A stretch of 64,000 nucleotides of DNA from Nocardioides sp. Root682 (GCF_001427795.1 NZ_LMHJ01000005.1:229194-293193); one strand, 5' to 3'; positions 7,736-20,325 are shown, numbered from the stretch's first letter. Translations and numbers: made by a program. Notes: generated by a model not told the origin, from the letters alone.

Positions 7736-9244
7736 TCAACGGCTGAGTGCGCGGACCAATGCCTCTGCAGTTTCGCAGTTGTCGATCAGTTCGCCGACGT
7801 GGGCCTTGCTGCCGCGCAGCGGATCGATGGTCGGAACGCGCTGCAGCGACTCCCGGCCGGGCAGGTCGAAGATCACCGAGTCCCAGGACGCCGCGGCGAT
7901 GTCGGGTGCGTACTTCTCCAGGCAACGGCCGCGGAAGTAGGCGCGCGTCTCCTCGGGCGGGTTCGTCATCGCGGCGTCGACCTCGCCGTCGGTGAGGAGC
8001 CGCTGGATCCGGCCCGCCTTCACGAGGCGGTGGTAGAGACCCTTGTCCGGGCGGATGTCGGAGTACTGCAGATCGATCAGCTGCAGCTTCGCGTCGTCCC
8101 AGTCGAGGCCGTCGCGGGAGCGGTACTGCTCGATCAGCTTCAGCTTGGCGACCCAGTCGAGCTGGTCGGACAGCGACATCGGGTCGGTCTCGAGGCGGTT
8201 CAGCACGTCTTCCCAGCGGGCCAGGACGTCGATCGTCTGTGCGTCGGCATCGGCGCCGTACCGGTCCTCGACGTACTTCTTCGCCAGGTCGAGGTACTCC
8301 ATCTGGAGCTGGATGCCGGTGAGCGTGCGGCCATCGGTGAGGGTGACCTGGTGGGCGAGTCCCGGGTCGTGGGAGACGGCGCGCAGGGCCGCGACCGGGG
8401 TGCGGACGGTGAGGTCGGGGCTGATGAAGCGGTCCTCGATCATCGCCAGCACCAGGGAGGTGGTGCCCACCTTGAGGTACGTGGCGATCTCGGACAGGTT
8501 CGCGTCGCCGATGATCACGTGGAGCCGGCGGTACTTCTCCGGGTCGGCGTGCGGCTCGTCGCGGGTGTTGATGATGGGGCGCTTCAAGGTGGTCTCGAGG
8601 CCCACCTCGACCTCGAAGAAGTCCGCCCGCTGGCTGATCTGGAAACCCGTGCCGCGGCCGTCCTGGCCCTTGCCCACACGTCCGGCTCCGCAGAACACCT
8701 GGCGACTGACGAAGAACGGCGTGAGGTGCCGCACGATGTCGGCGAACGGCGTCGAGCGGCGCATCAGGTAGTTCTCGTGGGCGCCGTACGACGCACCCTT
8801 GTTGTCGGTGTTGTTCTTGTAGAGGGCGATCGACGGGCTCCCCGGGAGCTGGTGGGCGAGCCGAGCGGCGTCGAGCATCACCTGCTCCCCCGCCTTGTCC
8901 CAGCGGACGATGTCGAGCGGGGTGATCACCTCGGGCGTGGAGTACTCCGGGTGGGCGTGGTCGACGTACAACCGCGCGCCGTTGGTCAGGATCACGTTCG
9001 CGAGCCCGAGGTCCTCGTCGGTGAGCTGGCTGGGGTCGGCGACCTGGCGCGCCATGTCGAAGCCGCGGGCGTCACGCAGCGGTGACTCCTCCTCGAAGTC
9101 CCACCGCGCGCGCCTCGCCCGCACCGTCGCCGAGGCGTAGGCGTTGACGACCTGGGACGACGCGACCATCGGGTTGGCCGTCGGCTGTCCCTGGACCGAG
9201 ATGCCGTACTCGATCTCGGTGCCCATCACGCGACGCACGCTCAT
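7736..9244 (-). CDS. dop: Depupylase/deamidase Dop
   Basis: Dop is the PafA paralogue that removes Pup from substrates and, where needed, deamidates Pup-Gln. Motifs in order: MGTEIEYGISVQG (metal ligand Glu10), the Dop-specific insertion around residues 37-76, VDHAHPEYSTPE with the catalytic Asp95, and NNTDNKGASYGAHENYLM. Length 502 residues fits Dop rather than PafA. Because the Pup here ends in Glu, depupylation is the likely main role. TAGGCT lies 6 bases before the ATG. Confidence 0.97.
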   Translation of the reverse strand: MSVRRVMGTEIEYGISVQGQPTANPMVASSQVVNAYASATVRARRARWDFEEESPLRDARGFDMARQVADPSQLTDEDLGLANVILTNGARLYVDHAHPEYSTPEVITPLDIVRWDKAGEQVMLDAARLAHQLPGSPSIALYKNNTDNKGASYGAHENYLMRRSTPFADIVRHLTPFFVSRQVFCGAGRVGKGQDGRGTGFQISQRADFFEVEVGLETTLKRPIINTRDEPHADPEKYRRLHVIIGDANLSEIATYLKVGTTSLVLAMIEDRFISPDLTVRTPVAALRAVSHDPGLAHQVTLTDGRTLTGIQLQMEYLDLAKKYVEDRYGADADAQTIDVLARWEDVLNRLETDPMSLSDQLDWVAKLKLIEQYRSRDGLDWDDAKLQLIDLQYSDIRPDKGLYHRLVKAGRIQRLLTDGEVDAAMTNPPEETRAYFRGRCLEKYAPDIAAASWDSVIFDLPGRESLQRVPTIDPLRGSKAHVGELIDNCETAEALVRALSR

Positions 9245-9250
9245 GCGTCC

Positions 9251-9256
9251 AGCCTA
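9251..9256 (-). promoter_or_regulatory. -10 box TAGGCT of dop
   Basis: Six-base spacing to ATG 9244; probable head promoter of the dop-pup-prcBA transcript. Confidence 0.6.
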
Positions 9257-9337
9257 CGGCGTGAACCCGCCGATGGTGGGCTGTCGCGTAGTGGGATGCG
9301 AACCGTCCGATCGGGTAACGACGGTGGAGGAGGGCGA

Positions 9338-10177
9338 ATGAGCGCGGTGCACGATTCGGTGGAGGACGCGGCGCGTGAGGCGCGGGAGCATCCTGCGCTT
9401 GATCGCGCCGCCCGTGTCGGGATGTTCGCCTACGGCGTGATGTACCTCGTCGTGGCCTGGCTGGGCGCGCAGCTGGCACTTCACGACCCCTCCGGGTCAG
9501 CCTCCGGCAAGGGCGCGCTGCACGAGGTCGCGCAGCAACCGCTCGGAGCCCTGGCGACGTGGCTGTCCGCCGGCGGCTTCGCCGCACTGGCGATCTGGCA
9601 CGTCTGCCAGGCCGTCGGCGGACACCGGACCGACGACGGCGTACGACGCTGGCTCGCTCGCGCTGGTTCGGCCGGGCGCGCCGTCGTGTTCGTCGTGCTC
9701 ACGATGCTCGCCGTCCGCACCGTCAACCGCAGCGGCGGCGGTGACGGCGGGGGTGGCGGCGACGACGCCCGAGGCCTCACGGGCGAGCTGATGCGGCAGC
9801 CGCTGGGACCGGCGCTGGTCGTGGCGGTCGGAGTCGGCGTGGCAGCCCTCGGCGTCATCTCCGTCCACAGGGGTGTGACCGACCGTTGGCGCAAGGGGCT
9901 GGACGCCGACGGACAGTCCGGGACGATCTCCGGACCCGTGGCCCTGCTCGCGCGCACCGGCCACGTCTGTCGTGGCATCGCCTTCGTGGTGCTCGCCGGG
10001 CTGTTCGCGTGGGCAGGCATCACCCACGACCCCGACAAGTCCGGTGGCCTGGACCAGGCCATCGTGCGGTTCCGTGACGAGCCGTACGGACCGTGGGTCA
10101 TCCTCGTGATCGTCGCGGGCTTCGCCTGTTACGGCGCGTTCCACATGGTCCGCGCGTTCTACCTGCGTCCGAGCTGA
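9338..10177 (+). CDS. DUF1206 multi-pass membrane protein
   Basis: The 279-residue protein reads as three repeats of a two-helix membrane module, each opening with an ARVGMFAYGVMYLVVAWLGAQ-like segment (near residues 27, 112 and 204: ARAGSAGRAVVFVVL, ARTGHVCRGIAFVVL). This is the DUF1206 layout. A Gly/Asp-rich loop (SGGGDGGGGGDD) joins modules two and three. ATG 9338 has GGAGG about 8 bases upstream and begins after an in-frame earlier ATG that lacks one. Function is unknown. It is transcribed against its neighbours, between arc and dop, where those two genes are otherwise linked. Confidence 0.85.
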   Translation: MSAVHDSVEDAAREAREHPALDRAARVGMFAYGVMYLVVAWLGAQLALHDPSGSASGKGALHEVAQQPLGALATWLSAGGFAALAIWHVCQAVGGHRTDDGVRRWLARAGSAGRAVVFVVLTMLAVRTVNRSGGGDGGGGGDDARGLTGELMRQPLGPALVVAVGVGVAALGVISVHRGVTDRWRKGLDADGQSGTISGPVALLARTGHVCRGIAFVVLAGLFAWAGITHDPDKSGGLDQAIVRFRDEPYGPWVILVIVAGFACYGAFHMVRAFYLRPS

Positions 10178-10207
10178 GCGTTCGGGCGCAGGTGGAACGC
10201 ACTCGGG

Positions 10208-11986
10208 CTAGAGGTACTGGCCCGTGTCCGAGACCGTGTCGATGGAGCGGCCCGGCTCGGTGCCGTGCTTGCCGGTGATGAGCGTGCGGATGAAGACGAT
10301 CCGCTCGCCCTTCTTCCCGGAGATCCGCGCCCAGTCATCGGGGTTGGTCGTGTTCGGGAGGTCCTCGTTCTCCTTGAACTCGTCGACACACGCCTGGAGC
10401 AGGTGCGAGACCCGCAACCCCTTCTGGCTGTGGTCGATGAAGTCCTTGATCGCCATCTTCTTCGCCCTGTCCACGATGTTCTGGATCATGGCTCCGGAGT
10501 TGAAGTCCTTGAAGTAGAGGACTTCCTTGTCGCCGTTGGCGTAGGTCACCTCGAGGAACCGGTTCTCCTCGGTCTCGGTGTACATCCGCTCGACCGTGGC
10601 GCGGATCATCCCGCCGATGGTGGCCTGGCGGTCGCCGCCGAACTCGGCGACGTCCTCGGCGTGCAACGGCAACGTGGTGGTGAGGTACTTGCTGAAGATG
10701 TCGCGCGCCGACTCGGCGTCCGGACGCTCGATCTTGATCTTCACGTCCAGGCGCCCCGGACGCAGGATCGCGGGGTCGATCATGTCCTCGCGGTTGGAGG
10801 CACCGATGACCAGGACGTTCTCCAGCAGCTCGACGCCGTCGATCTCGCTCAGCAGCTGCGGGACGATGGTGTTCTCGACGTCGGAGGAGACACCCGAGCC
10901 ACGGGTCCGGAACAACGAGTCCATCTCGTCGAAGAACACGATCACCGGCGTACCGGTGCTGGCCTTCTCCCTTGCCCGCTGGAAGACCAGCCGGATGTGC
11001 CGCTCGGTCTCGCCGACGTACTTGTTGAGCAGCTCGGGACCCTTGATGTTGAGGAAGTAGGACTTGACCTCATGGCCCTTGCCGTCCACCGCGTGCTTGG
11101 CTGCGACCTTCTTCGCCAGTGAGTTGGCGACCGCCTTGGCGATGAGCGTCTTGCCGCAGCCCGGAGGACCGTAGAGCAGGATCCCCTTCGGCGGCTTGAG
11201 CTCGTGCTCGGCGAACAGCTCGGGATAGAGGTACGGCAGCTCGACAGCGTCCTGGATCATCTCGATCTGGTTGCCGAGGCCACCGATGGACTCGTAGGAG
11301 ATGTCCGGGACCTCTTCGAGGACGAGCTCCTCGACCTCGGACTTCGGAACCTTCTCGTAGACGTAACCGGCGCGGGAGTCGAGCAGCAACGAGTCGCCGG
11401 CGCGCAGGGTCTCGTCGAGCAACGGGTCAGCCAGGCGGACGACGCGTTCCTCGTCGGCGTTCGCGATGACCAGGACCCGTTCGCCGTCGGCGAGCAGCTC
11501 CTTGAACATGACGACCTCGCCGACCGTTTCGTACTCGAACGCGGCGACGACGTTGAGCGCTTCGTTGAGCATGACCTCCTGGCCGCGGCGGAGCGAGTCG
11601 AGCTCGACGTTCGGGCTCACGCTCACGCGCAGCTTCCGGCCGCCGGTGAAGACATCGACGGAGTCGTCCTCGTTGCGTTGGAGGAAGGTGCCGAAGCCGG
11701 CCGGCGGCTGGGCGAGCCGGTCGACCTCCTCCTTGAGCTTGAGGATCTGGTCGCGTGCCTCGCGCAGGGTGCTGGCGAGCCGCTCGTTCTGCGCGGTGAC
11801 CGCAGCCAGCGAACGCTGGGTGTCGGCGAGACGCATGTCCACGGAGCGAGCTCCGCTCCCGGGCGTGTCGATCAGCCGTCGGCGCAGCTCGTTGATCTCG
11901 TCCTCGAGGAAACGGACCTGGTCTTCGAGCTCCTGCTGGCTCTGGGACCGGTGGCTTCCCGAAGCGCCTTCTCCCATGTTCGTCAT
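10208..11986 (-). CDS. arc: Proteasome-associated AAA ATPase ARC/Mpa
   Basis: Mpa/ARC is the hexameric unfoldase that grips Pup and threads pupylated substrates into the 20S core. In order: coiled coil (about residues 15-92) that binds Pup, OB-fold interdomain region (about 95-225), AAA domain with Walker A GPPGCGKT at 273-280 and a Walker B FFDEMD, then a C-terminal end GQYL whose penultimate Tyr is the docking residue for the alpha-ring pockets. ATG 11986 is chosen because AGGAGG lies 7 bases upstream; a longer frame upstream is non-coding. TAGGGT at 12006-12011 gives a short leader of about 13 bases. Confidence 0.97.
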   Translation of the reverse strand: MTNMGEGASGSHRSQSQQELEDQVRFLEDEINELRRRLIDTPGSGARSVDMRLADTQRSLAAVTAQNERLASTLREARDQILKLKEEVDRLAQPPAGFGTFLQRNEDDSVDVFTGGRKLRVSVSPNVELDSLRRGQEVMLNEALNVVAAFEYETVGEVVMFKELLADGERVLVIANADEERVVRLADPLLDETLRAGDSLLLDSRAGYVYEKVPKSEVEELVLEEVPDISYESIGGLGNQIEMIQDAVELPYLYPELFAEHELKPPKGILLYGPPGCGKTLIAKAVANSLAKKVAAKHAVDGKGHEVKSYFLNIKGPELLNKYVGETERHIRLVFQRAREKASTGTPVIVFFDEMDSLFRTRGSGVSSDVENTIVPQLLSEIDGVELLENVLVIGASNREDMIDPAILRPGRLDVKIKIERPDAESARDIFSKYLTTTLPLHAEDVAEFGGDRQATIGGMIRATVERMYTETEENRFLEVTYANGDKEVLYFKDFNSGAMIQNIVDRAKKMAIKDFIDHSQKGLRVSHLLQACVDEFKENEDLPNTTNPDDWARISGKKGERIVFIRTLITGKHGTEPGRSIDTVSDTGQYL

Positions 11987-12005
11987 GGCACACCTCCTGA
12001 ATCCG

Positions 12006-12011
12006 ACCCTA
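12006..12011 (-). promoter_or_regulatory. -10 box TAGGGT of arc
   Basis: Lies 19 bases before ATG 11986, so unlike most genes here arc should have a short leader carrying the AGGAGG ribosome site. Confidence 0.5.
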
Positions 12012-12033
12012 CTCGGACCGGTGCAGCGAGGAA

Positions 12034-12059
12034 GTGGTTCGCGACACGTGGTTCGCGAA
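12034..12059. promoter_or_regulatory. 11-bp direct repeat with TTCGCGAA palindrome upstream of arc
   Basis: GTGGTTCGCGA occurs at 12034-12044 and again at 12048-12058; the second copy extends into a perfect TTCGCGAA palindrome (12052-12059). The pair lies roughly 25-50 bases upstream of the arc -10 box, where an activator or repressor would bind. No regulator is assigned. Confidence 0.4.
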
Positions 12060-12074
12060 CGTTTCTGTAACGCC

Positions 12075-13028
12075 TCAGTCGTCGGTGGGAAGCTCCGGCA
12101 CGCCGGGAGGGCGCGGGCCGTCGTAGTCGGGACCGTAGGCACCGGGGGCCGGACGGCGCTTCTTGAGCGGAGCGCGCTGGCCCGGGGCCATGCGCCGAGC
12201 CGTGACCAGGAAGGCCGTGTGCCCGATCATCTTGTGGCCGGGCCGGACCGCGAGGCCCTCGACGTGCCAGTCACGCACCAACGACTCCCACGGCGACGGC
12301 TCGGTGAACCCGCCGTGCATCCGCACTGCCTCGACGAACTTCGAGAGCTGGGTCGTCGTGGCGACGTACGCGCAGACGATCCCGCCGGGCAACAGGGCAT
12401 CGGCCGCGGCGCCGAGGCACTCCCAGGGCGCAAGCATGTCCAGGATGATCCGATCGCAGCGCTCCCCCGATGCCGGCAACGCCTCGGCGAGGTCGCCGAG
12501 GGTGAGGCGCCAGGCGGGGTGGGTCTCGCCGTCGGGCGCACCGAAGAACTGCGTGACGTTGCGGCGCGCGACGTCGGCGAACTCCTCGCGCCGTTCGAAG
12601 GACGACACCCGCCCGTAGGGCCCGACGGCACGGAGCAGCGAACAGGTGAGCGCGCCCGACCCCACCCCGGCCTCGACCACATGGGCGCCCGGGAAGATGT
12701 CGGCCATCGCGATGATCTGGGCCGAGTCCTTCGGGTAGACCACGGCCGCACCACGGGGCATCGAGACGACGTACTCGGAGAGCAGGGGGCGGAAGACGAG
12801 GTACTCGCCGCCGACCGAGGAACCGACGGTGAAGCCCTCCTCGCGGCCGATCAGCTCGTCGTGCTCGAGGTGGCCCTTGTTCGAGAAGAACCGCTTGCCG
12901 GCTTCGAGCGCGAAGTTGTGGCGCCGGCCCTTGCCGTCGACCAGTCGGACCCATTCGCCCTCGCGTAGCGGACCGCGATGGACACCGGACCAGGCCTCCG
13001 GGGGCACGTCGGAAGTTGCGTCACTCAC
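12075..13028 (-). CDS. trmI: tRNA (adenine-58-N1)-methyltransferase TrmI
   Basis: TrmI methylates A58 in the T-loop of tRNAs using S-adenosylmethionine. The N-terminal GKGRRHNFALEAGKRFFSNKGHLEHDELIG is characteristic of the family, and the Rossmann SAM-binding loop VVEAGVGSGALT follows near residue 117, with IILDMLAPWE later. The basic, proline-rich tail is typical. GTG 13028 has TAGATT 6 bases upstream, whose TAG is also the stop of the preceding protease gene. Mpa and TrmI are neighbours in M. tuberculosis too (Rv2115c, Rv2118c). Confidence 0.93.
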   Translation of the reverse strand: MSDATSDVPPEAWSGVHRGPLREGEWVRLVDGKGRRHNFALEAGKRFFSNKGHLEHDELIGREEGFTVGSSVGGEYLVFRPLLSEYVVSMPRGAAVVYPKDSAQIIAMADIFPGAHVVEAGVGSGALTCSLLRAVGPYGRVSSFERREEFADVARRNVTQFFGAPDGETHPAWRLTLGDLAEALPASGERCDRIILDMLAPWECLGAAADALLPGGIVCAYVATTTQLSKFVEAVRMHGGFTEPSPWESLVRDWHVEGLAVRPGHKMIGHTAFLVTARRMAPGQRAPLKKRRPAPGAYGPDYDGPRPPGVPELPTDD

Positions 13029-13034
13029 CGGCGC

Positions 13035-13040
13035 AATCTA
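13035..13040 (-). promoter_or_regulatory. -10 box TAGATT of trmI, overlapping the upstream stop codon
   Basis: TAG (13040-13038) terminates the site-2 protease gene; the spacer to GTG 13028 is 6 bases. Confidence 0.6.
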
Positions 13041-14162
13041 TCGGTGCACTGCGCGGGCGACGTCGGCGGCCGACAGTACGCCGTACACGCTGCCGTCCTC
13101 GTCGATCAGGACGTACTCCGATGCCGGGGTGCTGCGCAGCGCTGCGATCAGGTCCGGACCGCTGACGGACACGGGCAGCGCCAGCCCACCGGCCAGGCTC
13201 CGGGCCACCGTGGAGACGGCCACCCAGGGCTTCCGGTCGTCCGGCATCGCGTTGACCGCCTGCTCGTCGACTACACCCACGGGGCGACCGTCCGAGGCGA
13301 CGGTGACGATGCTGCGAGCCCCGGCCTCCTCGGCGCGACGCACGGCCTCGGCCAACGGCAGGTCGTCGGGAACCGAGAGGGTGCGGCGGGCGAGGTCGCG
13401 CGGGACGACCTCTCCCAGGCGTCGCACGACCTTCGCCGCCGCCAGCGACTGGCTGGCGCCGGTCCAGAGGAACACGGCCACGATGGCGAGGATGACGGGG
13501 TTGACCACACTGCCGTCGCGCGCGCTGAAGACCGCCCAGACGACCACCAGGAGGGCGGTCACCCGGCCACCCCACGCAGCCGCGATGGTGCCGGTGTGCA
13601 CCCGGCCGGTGGCGGCCCAGACGCCGGCCTTGAGGACCCGACCGCCGTCGAGCGGCAGGCCGGGCACCAGGTTCAGCACGCCGATCATCAGGTTGGCGCC
13701 GGCGAGTCCCTCGATCACCAGTCGGCCGACGCCGGGCGGGGTCACGAACCACAGGGCCAGCGCGACGACTCCGACCAGCAGCGAGGTGATCGGCCCGACC
13801 ACCGCGATCCAGAACTCCTGGCGTGGCCGGCGGGCTTCTCCGACGATGGAGGTCGCTCCCCCGAGGAAGTGGAGGGTGATCGACTCGACCCGGAAGCCGA
13901 ACCTCTTGGCCACGACCGCGTGGGACGCCTCGTGGAGCAGGATCGCGAGGTACAGCGCGATCGCGAAGGCGAGCCCGACGACGTACTTCCAGCCACCCAG
14001 GCCGGACTGCACCTCGTCGACGCGCGGACCCATGATGTAGGCGATCAGCGCGGCGACCAGGAACCAGGAGTTCGCGACGAGGACGTCGCTACCGGCGATC
14101 CGGCCGATCCTGATCATCCCCCGAGGCGCGGGTGTCCGGTGCGGGACGTCAGGTTCGGACAT
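13038..14162 (-). CDS. Site-2 protease (M50 family) with CBS domain pair
   Basis: An intramembrane zinc metalloprotease of 374 residues. The zinc motif HEASH is at 77-81 within a membrane helix, and the second metal/catalytic motif NLVPGLPLDGG is at 164-174. About six membrane segments precede a C-terminal pair of CBS domains (about 245-370) that usually sense nucleotides. Family members cleave membrane-bound anti-sigma factors or other single-pass proteins; no substrate is evident here. The start at ATG 14162 lies 9 bases after the upstream stop, with TAGCCT spanning that stop. Confidence 0.9.
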   Translation of the reverse strand: MSEPDVPHRTPAPRGMIRIGRIAGSDVLVANSWFLVAALIAYIMGPRVDEVQSGLGGWKYVVGLAFAIALYLAILLHEASHAVVAKRFGFRVESITLHFLGGATSIVGEARRPRQEFWIAVVGPITSLLVGVVALALWFVTPPGVGRLVIEGLAGANLMIGVLNLVPGLPLDGGRVLKAGVWAATGRVHTGTIAAAWGGRVTALLVVVWAVFSARDGSVVNPVILAIVAVFLWTGASQSLAAAKVVRRLGEVVPRDLARRTLSVPDDLPLAEAVRRAEEAGARSIVTVASDGRPVGVVDEQAVNAMPDDRKPWVAVSTVARSLAGGLALPVSVSGPDLIAALRSTPASEYVLIDEDGSVYGVLSAADVARAVHR

Positions 14163-14168
14163 ACCCCG

Positions 14169-14174
14169 AGGCTA
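14169..14174 (-). promoter_or_regulatory. -10 box TAGCCT of the site-2 protease gene, overlapping the upstream stop
   Basis: TAG (14174-14172) is the stop of the GTPase-like gene; spacer to ATG 14162 is 6 bases. Confidence 0.6.
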
Positions 14175-14915
14175 CCGGTGGCCGCTCAGCTGCTCGAGGC
14201 GCGTGGCCAGGGCATCGACGAGCTGCGCACTCCGCTTGGCAGACATGGCGGACTTGCGGTCACCACCCTGGGTGCTGACCGGCAGGACGTCGATCGAGAG
14301 CTTCGCTCCCCCGGCGAGCGCGCGCAGCTCGTCCACCCTGTTGCCGAACGCCGAGCCGCTGCCGGGCGAGTAGTAGCGGACGACCTCGTCGAGCTCGTCG
14401 GCGAACAGGTCGGCCTTGGTCACCACGATGACCAGCCAGATCGGCTTCTCGCGGCGCACCGCCATCGACGCGATCCGGTGGGAGGTGATCGCCCAGTCCT
14501 CGAGCTCCTGGACGAGCTGCTCCTCGCGACTCGCGTCGGCTCCACCGCTCGTACCCGCCGTACGGCGTGCGGTGGCGAAGCCGTTGGCGACGACGTGCAG
14601 CACTCCGTCGACCGGTTCGTCGTGGAAGACCTCGTCGAGCGCGCCCAGCCGGGTTGCGGCGTTGTCGCCCGGGACCACGCGGAACCGGAAGCCGCGAAGT
14701 CCTGAGGAGCGTCGGGTGCGCCGCTCCATGACAGCGGAGCCGACCTCGGCGACGGTCCCGTCCGGACTTCCGGACAGGCGATCGGTCAGCTGGGTCTTGC
14801 CCACACCGGTCATCCCGGTGACCGCAACGATGGGAAAACGTCTGCGGACGACGTGTCCGACCCGCTCCGGCGTGGCAGCCAGGCGTCGCCGGAGGCTTTC
14901 GTGCGATCGAGTCAT
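14172..14915 (-). CDS. P-loop GTPase-like protein, function unknown
   Basis: The 247-residue protein carries a Walker A loop GMTGVGKT at 34-41 and a VVTKADLF stretch resembling the NKxD guanine-specificity motif, so nucleotide binding is likely and GTP is the better guess. No further domains are recognisable. Its position at the head of a run of minus-strand genes ending in trmI suggests co-expression with the membrane protease. A KAP- or Roc-like NTPase cannot be excluded. Confidence 0.65.
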   Translation of the reverse strand: MTRSHESLRRRLAATPERVGHVVRRRFPIVAVTGMTGVGKTQLTDRLSGSPDGTVAEVGSAVMERRTRRSSGLRGFRFRVVPGDNAATRLGALDEVFHDEPVDGVLHVVANGFATARRTAGTSGGADASREEQLVQELEDWAITSHRIASMAVRREKPIWLVIVVTKADLFADELDEVVRYYSPGSGSAFGNRVDELRALAGGAKLSIDVLPVSTQGGDRKSAMSAKRSAQLVDALATRLEQLSGHR

Positions 14916-14921
14916 GGACCA

Positions 14922-14927
14922 AGCCTA
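14922..14927 (-). promoter_or_regulatory. -10 box TAGGCT of the GTPase-like gene
   Basis: Six bases before ATG 14915; probable first promoter of the GTPase/protease/trmI run. Confidence 0.6.
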
Positions 14928-14970
14928 TGTGTCGCGCGAGGCGCCGCCTTCCGATGTCGGAGCCCTCGCC

Positions 14971-14976
14971 TAGGGT
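14971..14976 (+). promoter_or_regulatory. -10 box TAGGGT of the RecB-like nuclease gene
   Basis: Seven bases before ATG 14984, which decides between that ATG and two earlier in-frame ones. Confidence 0.6.
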
Positions 14977-14983
14977 CGGAGAC

Positions 14984-15970
14984 ATGACGACACAGCCAGC
15001 CCCGACCGGTCTCGAGCCGGCCGACCCGTCCGAGCGCGGCGGCACCCGCGTCGACGGCGTCGAGGTGCTCGGTGCGCTGTCGCCGTCGCGGGTGGGTGAC
15101 TTCCTGTCCTGCCCCCTGCTCTACCGGTTCCGCACGATCGACCGGCTCCCCGAGCCCCCGTCGCCTCCCGCCGTGCGCGGGACGGTGATCCACACGGTGC
15201 TGGAGCGACTGTTCGACCTGCCCGCGGCCGAGCGCACCCCGGCGCAGGCCGAGTCGATGCTGGCGCCGGCATGGGCGGACCTGCAGGAGGCCGAACCGGC
15301 CGTCACCACGATGTTCCCGGTGGACGGTCCCGAGATCACCGAGTGGCTGGTGTCCTGCCGCGACACCCTGGTGAAGTACTTCGACCTCGAGGACCCGACG
15401 CGCCTGGAGCCGGCTGAGCGCGAGCTCTACGTCGAGACGCTCACCGACACGAAGCTGCTGCTCCGCGGCGTCATCGACCGGGTGGATGTCGCACCCGACG
15501 GTGCGATCCGGATCGTCGACTACAAGACCGGGAACGCCGTCAGCGAGATGTTCGAGGGCAAGGTCCTCTTCCAGCTCAAGTTCTACGCGCTGGTCCTGTG
15601 GCGGACCCGCGGTGTCGTCCCCAAGATGCTCCAGCTGGTCTACCTCGGCGACAGCCAGGTCCTGCGCTACGAGCCCGACGAGCAGGAGCTGCTCGCCACC
15701 GAACGCAAGGTGCAGGCGGTGTGGCAGGCGATCCAGCTGGCCACCGAGAAGCGTGAATTCGAGTCGCGCCCCGGCTACGGCTGCCGCTGGTGCGCACACC
15801 AGTCGCTCTGTCCGTCGTACGACGGCACGCCCCCGCCGTTCCCGCTCGATGAATTGGCCGAGCGCGTCTCCGGCCCAGCTGCGGGCAGCAAGCTGCCAGC
15901 CGAGCCCTCCCGCCGCGCTGCCGGCACGGTGGTCCCCCTCACAGCAGTGAGCTCAGCGCCTCCGGAGTGA
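14984..15970 (+). CDS. RecB-family PD-(D/E)XK exonuclease
   Basis: A stand-alone nuclease domain of 328 residues resembling the RecB/Cas4 group (Rv2119 in M. tuberculosis). Landmarks are SRVGDFLSCPLLYRFR, VRGTVIHTVLERLF, the catalytic core GVIDRVDV...IRIVDYKTGN (D and DYK), and a C-terminal GCRWCAHQSLCPSY. The Cys near residue 44 and the three C-terminal Cys are placed like the four ligands of an iron-sulfur cluster. Expected role is DNA end processing or repair. Its 3' end overlaps the convergent HAD gene by 32 bases. Confidence 0.87.
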   Translation: MTTQPAPTGLEPADPSERGGTRVDGVEVLGALSPSRVGDFLSCPLLYRFRTIDRLPEPPSPPAVRGTVIHTVLERLFDLPAAERTPAQAESMLAPAWADLQEAEPAVTTMFPVDGPEITEWLVSCRDTLVKYFDLEDPTRLEPAERELYVETLTDTKLLLRGVIDRVDVAPDGAIRIVDYKTGNAVSEMFEGKVLFQLKFYALVLWRTRGVVPKMLQLVYLGDSQVLRYEPDEQELLATERKVQAVWQAIQLATEKREFESRPGYGCRWCAHQSLCPSYDGTPPPFPLDELAERVSGPAAGSKLPAEPSRRAAGTVVPLTAVSSAPPE

Positions 15971-16577
15971 GTCCCTCGAGGGTCTCCACGAACGTCCGTC
16001 CCGGGCCCTCGGGCACCGGCACGTGGTTGGGCACGACCAGGACCCGGCACCCGGCGGCCTCGGCCGACCGTGCTCCGGTCGGCGAGTCCTCGATGGCGAT
16101 GCAGTCCGCCGGGTCGACTCCGAGGGCTGCCGCCGCGGTGAGGTAGGCCTCCGGGTGCGGCTTGCCCTGGCTGACCATGTCGCCGGTCACGATCACCCGG
16201 AAGGTCTCCGGGGGCAGGTGCTCGAGGATCGGCGCCACGAACCGCTGGTAGGACATCGTGACGAGGCCGCACGGCACCCCTGCGTCGCGCAGCGCCAGCA
16301 ACAGCTCACGGGCGCCCGGGCACCACGGCACGGCATGGCGGACCTGCTCGACGACACCGTCGAGCAGCATCTCCACCACTTCCTCGGCCGACTGGGAGAG
16401 CCCGAGCTTTGCCTTGATGTACTCCCCCGAGACCAGCAGGTCGTTGCCGACCAGGTGCATCGCGTCCTCGTGGGTCCAGGTCCCGCCGTGGGTCTCGGCG
16501 ATCTCCGACTCCGTGGCCATCCAGTACGGCTCGGTGTCGACGAGGGTGCCGTCCATGTCCCAGAGGACTGCCTTCAC
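15939..16577 (-). CDS. HAD-family phosphatase, beta-phosphoglucomutase-like
   Basis: The 212-residue protein shows all four HAD motifs: DMDGTLVD at 7-14 with nucleophile Asp7, a VTMS segment, the conserved Lys in GKPHPEAY, and IEDSPTGARSA with the acidic pair. A helical cap follows motif I, as in the subfamily I phosphatases and phosphomutases. GTG 16577 begins one base after the metH stop, so it is probably co-expressed with metH, although I see no direct metabolic link. Substrate unknown. Confidence 0.88.
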   Translation of the reverse strand: MKAVLWDMDGTLVDTEPYWMATESEIAETHGGTWTHEDAMHLVGNDLLVSGEYIKAKLGLSQSAEEVVEMLLDGVVEQVRHAVPWCPGARELLLALRDAGVPCGLVTMSYQRFVAPILEHLPPETFRVIVTGDMVSQGKPHPEAYLTAAAALGVDPADCIAIEDSPTGARSAEAAGCRVLVVPNHVPVPEGPGRTFVETLEGLTPEALSSLL

Positions 16578-16578
16578 G

Positions 16579-20319
<3,741 letters not shown>

Positions 20320-20325
20320 AACGGA

